Origin: Streptomyces albireticuli | Lineage (GTDB): Bacteria; Actinomycetota; Actinomycetes; Streptomycetales; Streptomycetaceae | Reading direction: 5' to 3' | DNA: 64,000 nucleotides | Assembly: GCF_021228125.1 (NCBI RefSeq) | Contig: NZ_JAJQQS010000016.1 | Coordinates: 183,030-247,029 of the forward strand | In this document: one piece after another, positions 16,505-24,922 of the stretch | Position numbering within the stretch: position 1 is the first letter of the stretch | How the letters are laid out: every line of letters begins with the position of its first letter | Made by a program: the position numbers and the translations under genes | The notes under the pieces: model-generated | Seen by the model: only the letters and a program-made list of their open reading frames with translations | Databases searched by the model: none | What the model was told of the DNA's origin: nothing

Positions 16505-17897
16505 CGCCCTCCGCCACCTCGACACCGCGGGCCTGCGCCGCCTGTACGCGACCCGGCAGCTGTCCCCGGTCGAGTACACCGAGGCCACCCTGCGCCTCGT
16601 CGACGACCTCGACCCCCTCCTGCACGCCTTCGTCACCGTGGCCGCCGACCGGGCCCTGGCCGACGCCGCGCGCGCCGAGCGGCGCCTCCTCGCCCTCGGC
16701 GGCGACGCCTGGGAGGGACGGCCCCTCCTGGGCGTACCGCTGAGCGTGAAGGACCTGACCGCGACCGAGGGCATCCGCACCACCCGCGGTTCGCTGCCCC
16801 TGCGCGACGCGGTGCCCGACCGGGACGCGCCCGCCGTGGCCCGGCTGCGCCGGGCCGGGGCCCTTGTCCTGGGCAAGACCACCACGTCGGAAGGCGGCTG
16901 GAGCGCCGGCACCGTCAACCGCGTCGGCCCGCCCGCGGCCAACCCGTGGGACCTCTCGCTGAGCGCCGGAGGCTCCAGCGGCGGCGCGGCCGCCGCCGTC
17001 GCCGCGGGCCTGGGCCTCGCGGCCACCGGCACCGACGGCGCCGGATCGATCCGCATCCCCGCGGCCTTCTGCGGCCTCGTCGGCCTCAAACCCACCCACG
17101 GCCGAGTCCCTTACGTGCCCTACTGCCCGGACCGGCTGGCCCACCTCGGCCCGCTCACCCGCACGGTAGCCGACGCCGAACTGCTCGTCCGCGTGATGAC
17201 CGGGCCGGACGCGCGCGACCCCGACTCCCTCCTCCCACCGCACGAAGCACCCCCCGCCCCGGACGGACCGCTGCGCATCGCCTGGATCGACGGCCTCCGG
17301 GCCCCGGCCGCCGGTATCCCGGCGGATCCGCAGCGGGCGGCCGTCGAACGGCTCGCCGCCGCCGGGCACCACGTCGAGGCGATATCACCGCCGTTCGACG
17401 ACGCCTACCCGGCGCTGGTCACCCTGCTCGCCGCCGCCGAGGCGGCCGGCACCCCCGAGACGGACGACACCCGGGCCGACCCCGCCCGCCTCCCCGTGGT
17501 CCGGCACGGCAGGACACTGACCGCCGTCCAGCTCGTACGCGCCGAGGCCGAGCGCGCCGAGCTGACCCGCCGGCTGCTGGACTGCCTGGCACGCTTCGAC
17601 GTGCTCGCCATGCCCACCGTGCCCGTACGGCCGTTCGCCGTGGACGCGTGGCACCCCGCCGCGCCCGCCTACGACGACCCCCTGGCGTGGCTGTCCTGGG
17701 CACCCGCCGCCTTCCCCTTCAACATGGCGGGCCTGCCGGCCGTCTCCGTACCGGCCGGCCACGGGCCCGGCGGACTGCCCGCGGGCCTCCAGCTCGCCGC
17801 CGCCCGCCACCACGACGCGCTCGTACTGCGCCTCGCGCGGGAAGTCGAAGCCGCGAACCCCCGGCGCGACGCACACCCTGAAAGGACCGGCACCTGA
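16497..17897 (+). CDS. Cytoplasmic amidase-signature enzyme (FzmO/KinK-like)
   Basis: A 466-residue amidase-signature protein without a signal peptide. Triad: Lys84 in LSVKDLT, cis-Ser160 or 161 in AGGSSGGAA, and nucleophile Ser184 in DGAGSIRIPA (the usual TDTGGSIR has become TDGAGSIR). ATG 16497 overlaps the preceding gene by 8 bases, and the glutamine-synthetase homologue begins 1 base after the stop. In fosfazinomycin/kinamycin biosynthesis the amidase removes the acetyl group from glutamyl-acetylhydrazide, and the same step is proposed here. Family assignment is firm, substrate inferred. Confidence 0.88.
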   Translation: MDDALRHLDTAGLRRLYATRQLSPVEYTEATLRLVDDLDPLLHAFVTVAADRALADAARAERRLLALGGDAWEGRPLLGVPLSVKDLTATEGIRTTRGSLPLRDAVPDRDAPAVARLRRAGALVLGKTTTSEGGWSAGTVNRVGPPAANPWDLSLSAGGSSGGAAAAVAAGLGLAATGTDGAGSIRIPAAFCGLVGLKPTHGRVPYVPYCPDRLAHLGPLTRTVADAELLVRVMTGPDARDPDSLLPPHEAPPAPDGPLRIAWIDGLRAPAAGIPADPQRAAVERLAAAGHHVEAISPPFDDAYPALVTLLAAAEAAGTPETDDTRADPARLPVVRHGRTLTAVQLVRAEAERAELTRRLLDCLARFDVLAMPTVPVRPFAVDAWHPAAPAYDDPLAWLSWAPAAFPFNMAGLPAVSVPAGHGPGGLPAGLQLAAARHHDALVLRLAREVEAANPRRDAHPERTGT

Positions 17898-17898
17898 C

Positions 17899-19434
17899 GT
17901 GACCGACACCCCCCGCCCGGCGGCCCCCGGCGGCTACGCCCACATGAGCACCGGAAGCCGGGACTTCATCGCGCGCCACGGCCTGTGGGACGACCGCCGC
18001 CGGGCCGCGGCCGCCGAACTCGAGGCGGCCCTCACGTCCCTGGACTTCGTACGGCTCGTGTTCGCGGACCCGCACGGCCTGGCGCGCTCCAAGACCCTGA
18101 CGGCCGACGCGTTCCGCACCGTCCTGCGCAACGGCATGGACCACAGCCCCGGCCCGTTCGTCTTCGACACCGGCCACGCCACCGCCGTCGACTTCACCGT
18201 CCCCGGCGGCGGCATCGGCGTCGACGAGCTGCTGGGCGCCGGTGACTTCGTCCTGGTGCCCGACCCGCTCACCTTCCGGCGACTGCCGTACACCGGACCG
18301 CGCACCGGCTGGGTGATCGGCGACGAGTACCTGCGCTCCGGCGCCCCGCACCCGCTCTCCGGCCGCGCCCTGCTGCGCCGGCTCTGCGCCGGACTGCGCG
18401 AACGGGACCAGGACTACGTCGTCGGCCTGGAGGTCGAGTGGTACCTCACACGGCTGACGAGCGAGCACTACTCCGGCCGCCCGGGCGGGTTCGGGGTCCA
18501 GGGCCACCCACCCGCCGTCGAACCCGTCGACGGCGGATACCAGTTCAACCTGGACGGCCTCACGGACGCCCTCGAACCGGTCCTCGCGCCGCTCACCCGC
18601 TCCCTGACCGCACTGGACCTGCCACTGCGCTCCGTCGAGCACGAATCCGGGCCCGGACAGCTGGAGTTCACCTTCGCCCCCCAGAGCGCGCTGGACGCCG
18701 CGGACTCCATGCTGCTGTTCCGGACCGCGACCAAGCAGATCTGCGCCCGGCTGGGCCACCACGCCTCGTTCATGGCGCTGCCCGGCCTCCCCGGCTTCGA
18801 CGCGAGCGGCTGGCACCTGCACCAGTCCCTGGCCCGCGCGAGCACCGGCGAGAACCTGTTCACCGCCCCCGACGGAGCCGCCGCCCTCTCGGAGACCGGC
18901 CTGCGCTTCCTGGCCGGACTGCTCGACCACGCGGCCGACGCGGCCCTGCTCTGCGTACCGACCGTCAACGGCTACCGCCGGATGAGCGGCGGCTTCTCGC
19001 TGGCGCCCAGCCGCGTCGCCTGGTCCGTCGAGAGCCGCGGCGCGTTCCTGCGGGTGCTGGGCGCCCATGGCGACCCGGCGACGCACATCGAGAACCGCAT
19101 GGGTGAACCCTGCGCCAACCCCTACCTGTACCTGGCGGGTCAACTCGCCGCCGGCCTGGACGGAGTGGAGCGCGCGCTCGCCCCCGGCGAGCCGGCCGCC
19201 GACCCGTACGACAGGGCGCTGCCCGCGCTGCCGCGCGGACTGGGCGAGGCGCGCGATGCCCTGGCCGCCAGCGACTTCTACCGGGAAGTGCTCGGCGCGC
19301 CCCTGGCGGAATGTCTGCTCCGGCTGAAGACCAGCGAGCTGCGGCGGTACACGGCGTGGCAGGCTGGCACCGCGCGGGGAGACGAGGCACACGTATCGGA
19401 ATGGGAGCACCGTGAGTACTTCGCAACGTACTGA
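17899..19434 (+). CDS. Glutamine-synthetase-family ligase (FzmN/KinL-like gamma-glutamyl hydrazide synthetase)
   Basis: A 511-residue GS-superfamily ligase in which the catalytic-domain motifs are recognisable but divergent: EVEWYL for the first metal-binding glutamates, HESGPGQLEF, GWHLHQSL, and ENRMGEPCANPYLYLAG. GTG 17899 follows AAAGGA and is 1 base from the amidase stop. True GlnA contexts are absent. GS homologues in secondary metabolism join amines to the gamma-carboxylate of glutamate using ATP; the homologue in N-N clusters loads acetylhydrazine on glutamate. That is the best reading here because the whole companion set is present. A polyamine or amine substrate is the alternative. 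Confidence 0.87.
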   Translation: MTDTPRPAAPGGYAHMSTGSRDFIARHGLWDDRRRAAAAELEAALTSLDFVRLVFADPHGLARSKTLTADAFRTVLRNGMDHSPGPFVFDTGHATAVDFTVPGGGIGVDELLGAGDFVLVPDPLTFRRLPYTGPRTGWVIGDEYLRSGAPHPLSGRALLRRLCAGLRERDQDYVVGLEVEWYLTRLTSEHYSGRPGGFGVQGHPPAVEPVDGGYQFNLDGLTDALEPVLAPLTRSLTALDLPLRSVEHESGPGQLEFTFAPQSALDAADSMLLFRTATKQICARLGHHASFMALPGLPGFDASGWHLHQSLARASTGENLFTAPDGAAALSETGLRFLAGLLDHAADAALLCVPTVNGYRRMSGGFSLAPSRVAWSVESRGAFLRVLGAHGDPATHIENRMGEPCANPYLYLAGQLAAGLDGVERALAPGEPAADPYDRALPALPRGLGEARDALAASDFYREVLGAPLAECLLRLKTSELRRYTAWQAGTARGDEAHVSEWEHREYFATY

Positions 19435-20467
19435 GACCGAGGCCGGGACCTACCGGACGCGCGTCGTCCGCACCGTCGAGGACCTCGCCCCCGAGACCGG
19501 CGAACTCGCCGCCGCGGCGGGCGCCTCCGAGTTCTACTACGGCCATGAATTCCTGCGCGCCTACGAGCGGGAGCCCATCCAGCCGGTACACGCCGTGCAC
19601 TACATCGAGGTGCTCGACGAGGACGACCGCGTCATCGCCCTGACACCCTGCTACGTCCAGGGCGACCCGCTGCGGGCCCTGGACATGGCCCCCGACGAGA
19701 AGGCGCTGCTCAGCCACGTCTGGCACTGCAGCGACACCCAACTGGCCGGCACCCGCGCCGACGATCCACGGGTGGCCCGCGCGATCGTCGCCCGCATGCG
19801 GGCGATCGCCGCCGAGGAGGGCCTGGAGCGCTGCGGCTTCATCAACGTCGCCACCGGCTCACCCACCGCGCTCGCGCTGGCGGGAGCCGGGCTCACCGGC
19901 ATCGACCTGGACACCCGCTACACCGTCGACCTGGCCGCCCTGGGCGACTGGCAGGGCTATCTTTCCTCGCTGCGCTACAACGCCCGCCGCGAGTACGCCC
20001 GGCAGCTGCGCCGCGCCGAGGACTGCGGAGTGAAGATCACCGAGCGGGTGCCGGACGGGGACGAGGACCCGGCGAGCCTCCAGATCTTCGAGGTGCTGAT
20101 GGCCAACGTGGGATCGGCCGGCTACTACAGCAAGGAACGCATCGCCGCGTTCCTGCGCTACACCCGCAAGGGCGCCCGCATCCTCGAGGTGACGATGGAC
20201 GGCGAGGTCATCGCCAAGGCGGTGGTCTTCCTGGAGCCGAGGAAGATCCATGCCTGGGCGGGCGGTTACGACCGCAACGCCGACGCGGCGAGCGGACGCC
20301 CCTTCAGCTCCTACTACGTGCTGATGTCCGCGATCATCAAGCTCGGCCTGCGGGCCGGTGTGCCCACCCTGGAGGGCGGCCGGCGCAACGGCGACTTCAA
20401 GATCCGCTACGGGATGCGGCCGCAGCCGCTCCAGGCCTTCATGACGGACGTGCGGGCCGGTGCCTGA
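19412..20467 (+). CDS. FemAB/BioF2-like GNAT-fold acyltransferase
   Basis: A 351-residue protein; GTG 19412 follows GGGAG and lies within the end of the GS gene (23-base overlap), so the two are coupled. LSSLRYNARREYARQLRRAE and a C-terminal FKIRYGMRPQPLQAF are the hallmarks of the double-GNAT group that includes FemX-type aminoacyl-tRNA transferases and BioF2-like proteins. It could transfer an amino acid or acyl group to a cluster intermediate. Whether the donor is acyl-CoA or aminoacyl-tRNA cannot be told from sequence. Last of the tightly coupled rightward genes before a strong hairpin. Confidence 0.75.
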   Translation: MSTSQRTETEAGTYRTRVVRTVEDLAPETGELAAAAGASEFYYGHEFLRAYEREPIQPVHAVHYIEVLDEDDRVIALTPCYVQGDPLRALDMAPDEKALLSHVWHCSDTQLAGTRADDPRVARAIVARMRAIAAEEGLERCGFINVATGSPTALALAGAGLTGIDLDTRYTVDLAALGDWQGYLSSLRYNARREYARQLRRAEDCGVKITERVPDGDEDPASLQIFEVLMANVGSAGYYSKERIAAFLRYTRKGARILEVTMDGEVIAKAVVFLEPRKIHAWAGGYDRNADAASGRPFSSYYVLMSAIIKLGLRAGVPTLEGGRRNGDFKIRYGMRPQPLQAFMTDVRAGA

Positions 20468-20488
20468 CGCGTAGGAGAACGCGTCGCA

Positions 20489-20522
20489 CGGCCCCGCCCC
20501 AGGGCGCCCCGGGGCGGGGCCG
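20489..20522 (+). terminator. Strong hairpin after the rightward biosynthetic operon
   Basis: A 12-base perfect stem CGGCCCCGCCCC / GGGGCGGGGCCG around a 10-base loop, 21 bases after the FemAB-like stop. No U tract follows, as is usual in Streptomyces. It separates the MFS gene at 20767 from the rest of the operon. Confidence 0.7.
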
Positions 20523-20766
20523 AAACCCGTGGGTCCCTCTGGGCGCGGGCGGCCCCTGTGGCTAGCCTGAGCGAAGGGACGTCGGATGCCGGACCCCGGC
20601 CGGGGGACGTTCCTCGCACAACGGGCGATCCCCGGGCAACGGTCGGCCGCCCCAGGGCGTCCACCGGAGCGAGGAACGGGGACCGGACCGCCCCTCGGCC
20701 TCCGGGGTGCTTCTCCCCGGGGCGCCGGCTCTCCGCGGCGACGAGGAGGGGCGAGGAGGAGACGAG

Positions 20767-21975
20767 ATGAGGACCAGGCGCGTCGCCCTTCCGCCCACGG
20801 CACCGGCCCCGGCGGCCGGGAGCCGGCTCAGGTTCTGGGGCGTCTTCTACACCCTGCTGCTCCTCATCGCGGGCACCAACCTCCCCACACCCCTCTACCA
20901 CGGCCTGCAACAGCGGTTCGGCTTCTCCTCGCTGACGGTGACGCTCCTCTTCGCCGTCTACGTGGCCGTCCTCGTCCCGTCCCTGCTGTTCTTCGGGCCG
21001 CTCTCCGACGCCGTCGGCCGGCGCCGGGTCCTGGTGCCCGCCGTGGCCCTCGCCGCCCTGGGGTCCATGGTCTTCGCCCTGGCCACCGACCTGGCCTGGC
21101 TCTTCGGCGCGCGCCTGCTCCAGGGCGTCGCCGTCGGGGCCGCCTCCGGCCCCCTCACCGCGGCGCTGAACGAGGCGGAACCCTCCGGGGACCGCCGGCG
21201 CGCCGCCCTCGCCGCCACCCTCGCGTCCGCCGGCGGCCTGGGGGCCGGGCCGCTGCTCGCCGGGCTCCTGGCACAGTACGGACCGGCTCCGTACCGGCTG
21301 CCGTTCGTCGTCGAGATCGTCCTCCTGGTCCCGGCGCTCGTCGCCGTCGCCCTCCTGCCGGTCACCCGCCCAGGCGCCGCCTGGCGGCCGCGCCGCCCGT
21401 CGATCCCCCCGGCCGTGCGCGGGGTCTTCGGCACCAGCGCGGCGGTCAGCTTCCTGGGCTTCACCGTGGTCGGCCTCTTCCTCACCCTGGTGCCCGCCTA
21501 CGTCACCGGGCTGTCCGGCAGCGACAACCTCGCCCTCTCCGGCGGAGCCGTCGCGCTGATGCTGTGCTGCGCGTGCGGCGCCCAGCTCCTCGCCTACGGC
21601 AAGAGCGCGCGTGTCCTCCAGAGCACGGGACTGGCCCTGCTCGCCACGGGCTCCGTACTGCTCGCCGGGGCCGGAGCGGCCTCCTCCCTGCCGCTGCTCG
21701 GCGCCGCCACCGTGCTGGGCGGGATCGGACAGGGCAGGCTGTACCTCGGCAGCGTCACCGAGGTGAACCGGGCCGCGCCGCCGCACCGTTCCGCCGACGT
21801 CCTCTCCAGCTTCTACGTCGTCGGCTACTTCGGCGTCGCGGTCCCGGTCATCGGCTGCGGCCTCCTGGCCCGGCGGACCGGACTCCCGCACGCCGTCCAG
21901 CTGTTCGCGACGGCCGTCGCCGTCCTCTGCCTGGCCGCGCTGATCGTGCTCCGCCGCCGCTCGCACCGGGTCTGA
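20767..21975 (+). CDS. MFS transporter
   Basis: A 402-residue exporter-like MFS protein with about 12 membrane segments; motif A appears as FGPLSDAVGRRRVLV after helix 2. ATG 20767 is preceded by repeated GAGGAG. It lies beyond a strong terminator and converges on the thiolase gene. It may be a second exporter for the neighbouring cluster or an independent efflux gene. Substrate unknown. Confidence 0.88.
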   Translation: MRTRRVALPPTAPAPAAGSRLRFWGVFYTLLLLIAGTNLPTPLYHGLQQRFGFSSLTVTLLFAVYVAVLVPSLLFFGPLSDAVGRRRVLVPAVALAALGSMVFALATDLAWLFGARLLQGVAVGAASGPLTAALNEAEPSGDRRRAALAATLASAGGLGAGPLLAGLLAQYGPAPYRLPFVVEIVLLVPALVAVALLPVTRPGAAWRPRRPSIPPAVRGVFGTSAAVSFLGFTVVGLFLTLVPAYVTGLSGSDNLALSGGAVALMLCCACGAQLLAYGKSARVLQSTGLALLATGSVLLAGAGAASSLPLLGAATVLGGIGQGRLYLGSVTEVNRAAPPHRSADVLSSFYVVGYFGVAVPVIGCGLLARRTGLPHAVQLFATAVAVLCLAALIVLRRRSHRV

Positions 21976-21995
21976 GGGCGCCGCGCCGGAGGCCG

Positions 21996-22007
21996 CTCCC
22001 CGGGGAG
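21996..22007. terminator. Short palindrome between convergent genes
   Basis: CTCCCCGGGGAG is a perfect 12-base palindrome in the 33 bases between the MFS stop and the thiolase stop. A minimal bidirectional terminator is likely by position only. Confidence 0.3.
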
Positions 22008-22008
22008 G

Positions 22009-23304
22009 TCACCACGCCCAGGACTCGAACAGCGCCGTGATCCCCAGCCCCCCGGCGATCCCCAGCATGGCCAGGCCACGCGCGCCCGGCGACGGCAGCC
22101 CGGGAGCGGGGTCCCGGACCAGCTGGGAGAACAGCCGGGTCACCAGGATCGCCCCCGAGGCGCCGTAAGGATGGCCGAGGGCGAGGGCGCCGCCGTCCCT
22201 GTTGACGCCGTCCGGATCGATCCCCAGCGTGTCGAGCGACGCCAGGACCTGTGCGGCGAAGGCCTCGTTGAACTCGACGCGGTCCACCGCGCACGGATCC
22301 AGACCGGGGTTGCGCGCCAGGAGCTTCCGGGTGGCGGCGACGGGCCCGATCCCCAGCAGATTCGGGTCCACACCGGCGGTGGCCGCGTCGACGAAACCCA
22401 GGCCACGGCCGTGGCCGAGCCGCCGGGCGGCGGCCACGCTGGTGACCACGGCCATCGACGCGCCGTCGTTGAGGGGACAGGAGTTCCCCGCGGTGACCGT
22501 GCCCTCCGGCGCGAAGACCGCCGGGAGCGCGGCCAGCGCGGCCGGCGACGTGCCCGGGCGCGGGCACTCGTCCTCGACGACCGTGCCGCCCGCCGCGGCC
22601 ACGGGAACGATCTCCCCGGAGAACCGGCCCTTCCGCAGCGCGTCCACCGCGCGCCGGTGGCTGCGCAGCGCGAACTCGTCCTGCCTCCGCCGGGTGACGC
22701 CGAACGCGGCGGCCACGTTCTCCGCGGCGACGCCCATGTCGGGGTCGCCGACGGAGTCCGGTGCGAAGCGGGCGCGGGCGTAGAACTCGGGCAGGGCGCC
22801 GGGCCGCGTGGGCGGGCGCACCCGCCAGGGCGCGGTGCTGACGCTCTCGCCCCCGCCCGCCAGATACAGCTCGCCCGCCCCCGACGCGACCAGCCGGCAG
22901 GCGAGGACGATCGCCTCCAGACCCGAACCGCACTGCCGGTCCACGGTGACCCCCGGCACGCCGACCGGCAGCCCGGCCTCCAGCGCCGCCAGCCGGGCCG
23001 GATTGCCGCCGCCACCGGCCGCGTTGCCGATTACGACGTCGTCCACCAGCGCCGGGTCGGCGCGCGCGTCCGCGAGGACGCCCCGGATCACGGTGGCCAG
23101 GAGCCCGGACAGCCCGACGGAGGCCAGCGCGCCGCCCGCCCTGCCGACGGCGGTACGGCGGGCGGCGACGACCACGGGCCGCCGCTCGTCGGGCAGCGGG
23201 GGAGGAGCCGGGCTCCGGGCGGCGGCGGTCCCGGGGAACCCGGCCGCGCCGCCCGGCCCGCCGGCGATGGACTCCGTCGCCCGCTCATCCCGTCCCACGG
23301 CCAC
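22009..23304 (-). CDS. Thiolase-family protein of the biotin locus (YhfS-like), lacking the second catalytic Cys
   Basis: A 431-residue thiolase-fold protein. The acylated nucleophile is present (RQCGSG, Cys125), as is the histidine of GGALALGHPYGASGA. The C-terminal CIGGG motif, which supplies the general-base cysteine, reads LGIAGG, so that cysteine is Gly415. The first 40 residues are a Gly/Ala/Pro extension before RRPVVVAARRTA; GTG 23304 overlaps the ligase end by 20 bases. With the ligase and BioY it forms the trio known as yhfS-yhfT-yhfU in Bacillus subtilis, where the operon is under BirA control. It may handle a pimeloyl-type CoA ester. Exact reaction unknown. Confidence 0.87.
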   Translation of the reverse strand: MAVGRDERATESIAGGPGGAAGFPGTAAARSPAPPPLPDERRPVVVAARRTAVGRAGGALASVGLSGLLATVIRGVLADARADPALVDDVVIGNAAGGGGNPARLAALEAGLPVGVPGVTVDRQCGSGLEAIVLACRLVASGAGELYLAGGGESVSTAPWRVRPPTRPGALPEFYARARFAPDSVGDPDMGVAAENVAAAFGVTRRRQDEFALRSHRRAVDALRKGRFSGEIVPVAAAGGTVVEDECPRPGTSPAALAALPAVFAPEGTVTAGNSCPLNDGASMAVVTSVAAARRLGHGRGLGFVDAATAGVDPNLLGIGPVAATRKLLARNPGLDPCAVDRVEFNEAFAAQVLASLDTLGIDPDGVNRDGGALALGHPYGASGAILVTRLFSQLVRDPAPGLPSPGARGLAMLGIAGGLGITALFESWAW

Positions 23305-24916
23305 CCCCGGACGGCGGAACGTCCCCGGACGGCAGAGGGCGCAGCCGGGCGTCGCCGTCGGCGACCCACCGCTCGACCAGCCCCCGCGCGATCTTGCCGC
23401 TGGAGGTCAGCGGCCACTCGTCGAGCGTGTAGACGCGCCGCGGCACCTTGTAGCGGGCCAGCGAGGGGCGGCACAGCTCGAGCAGCCGCGCCTGGGTGAG
23501 CGCGGCCGCGCCGGGGCCGCTCACCACGGCCACCAGGACGCGGCCGAGGTAGCCGTCCGGCACACCCGTGACCACCGCCTGCTCGATCTGCGGCAGCGCG
23601 GTCAGGGCCTGTTCGACCTCCGCCGGGTAGATGTTCAGCCCGCCGCTGATCACCATCTCGCCGCGGCCGACGAGGTGGAGGCGGCCGTCGGCGCCGAGCC
23701 TCCCCATGTCGCCGACCGTGGCCCAGGCCCCGTCCACGCGGTACCCGTCACCGTCGTCCCACAGATATCCGTCGCAGCGCAGCGGGGTGCGCACGTGCAC
23801 CGTTCCCGTGCCGCCCGGTGGCAGGACGGTGCCGCTCCGGCCGTCGCGCACCTGGAGCTCCACCCCCGGGAAGGGGACGCCCACGTCGAGGCCGCCCGCC
23901 GGCCCGGCGGCCGCGTCCGGCCCGGCGGCCCCGGCGGCGTCCCGGACGGCCCCCAGTTCGCGGACGGTGATGAAACCGAGCTCGGAGGCCCCGTAGTACT
24001 CGGTGACCCGCGCGTTCGGCAGGACCTTCGCCAGGTCGGGCAGCAGGCCCGGCGGCAGCTTGGCGGCGCCGGTGACCACGGTGTCCACGCCGGGGAAGGC
24101 ACGGCCGTCGGCGGCCGCGCACAGGGCCGTCAGCATGGTCGGGGCCACGACCAGCCGCCGGACGCCGCCCGCCGCCAGCAGCTCCGTGAACGCGGCGGCG
24201 CCGAAGGCCCGCAGACCGTGGAAGGCCGCTCCGGCGGCCAGGCACTCGGCCAGCGCGTACAGGCTCAGACCGTGGGCCAGCGGGCCGGGGGCGAGCGTGG
24301 GCCGGTCGGCGCCCAGGCCCGGCAGCGAGCGGCCCAGGGACAGGCTGGCGCGCCACGAGCCGCGCGTACGGCGGAACGCCTTGGGCACCCCGGTGGTGCC
24401 GGAGGTGAAGCCGACCAGGAAGGTCGACGTCTCCCGCCCGGCGGTCAGGAGGCGGGCCGGACCGGCGGGAGCGTGGGCGTCGCGCCACGCCTCGTACCCG
24501 TCCGGACGACCGCCGGTCGCCAGTACGGGGATGCCGAGGGCCTCGGCGGTGCCGCGCAACTCCTCGCGGCCGCCGGGCAGGACCAGCAGATCGGGCCGGA
24601 GCCGGTCGAGCACGGCCTCCGCCTGCCGGGGCCCCCACTGCGGGTCGAGGACCGCGCAGGCCCCGTCGGCCGCGGTCGCGCCGGTGAGGAGCTCGGCGAA
24701 GCACGGGTCGTTCCCGGTGGCGACGGCAAGCAGGCGGGCCCCGTCGGCGAGCCAGTCCCGGCGCCGGCCCGGGACGGCGGCGCGGAGCCCGGCCGCGACC
24801 GCGGCGGCCCGGCCGGCCAGCTCCCGGTGCGTGAGGACCTCGTGGTCCATGACGAACGCGGGGAGATCCGCGTCCGGTCCGGCCGCCGTCCGCGCGACCC
24901 GGTGGGCCAACGGCAT
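23285..24916 (-). CDS. AMP-forming acyl-CoA ligase of the biotin locus (YhfT-like)
   Basis: A 543-residue class I adenylate-forming enzyme. P-loop TSGTTGVPK, the EYYGASELGF substrate/adenine motif, VGDMGRLGADGRLHLVGRGEMVISGGLNIYP hinge, and the catalytic lysine in LTSSGKIARG near the C terminus are all present. ATG 24916 follows GGAGGTGA, 6 bases after the BioY stop. It should activate a carboxylic acid, plausibly pimelate or a fatty acid feeding biotin synthesis, as proposed for B. subtilis YhfT; the acid is not proven. Coupled to BioY and the thiolase. Confidence 0.9.
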   Translation of the reverse strand: MPLAHRVARTAAGPDADLPAFVMDHEVLTHRELAGRAAAVAAGLRAAVPGRRRDWLADGARLLAVATGNDPCFAELLTGATAADGACAVLDPQWGPRQAEAVLDRLRPDLLVLPGGREELRGTAEALGIPVLATGGRPDGYEAWRDAHAPAGPARLLTAGRETSTFLVGFTSGTTGVPKAFRRTRGSWRASLSLGRSLPGLGADRPTLAPGPLAHGLSLYALAECLAAGAAFHGLRAFGAAAFTELLAAGGVRRLVVAPTMLTALCAAADGRAFPGVDTVVTGAAKLPPGLLPDLAKVLPNARVTEYYGASELGFITVRELGAVRDAAGAAGPDAAAGPAGGLDVGVPFPGVELQVRDGRSGTVLPPGGTGTVHVRTPLRCDGYLWDDGDGYRVDGAWATVGDMGRLGADGRLHLVGRGEMVISGGLNIYPAEVEQALTALPQIEQAVVTGVPDGYLGRVLVAVVSGPGAAALTQARLLELCRPSLARYKVPRRVYTLDEWPLTSSGKIARGLVERWVADGDARLRPLPSGDVPPSGGGRGTG

Positions 24917-24922
24917 GGCCGC

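Noticed and set aside
20407..21966. 519-codon minus-strand frame
   Set aside because: Antisense to the MFS gene, with Gly/Glu/Gln/Arg-biased composition; no homology visible.
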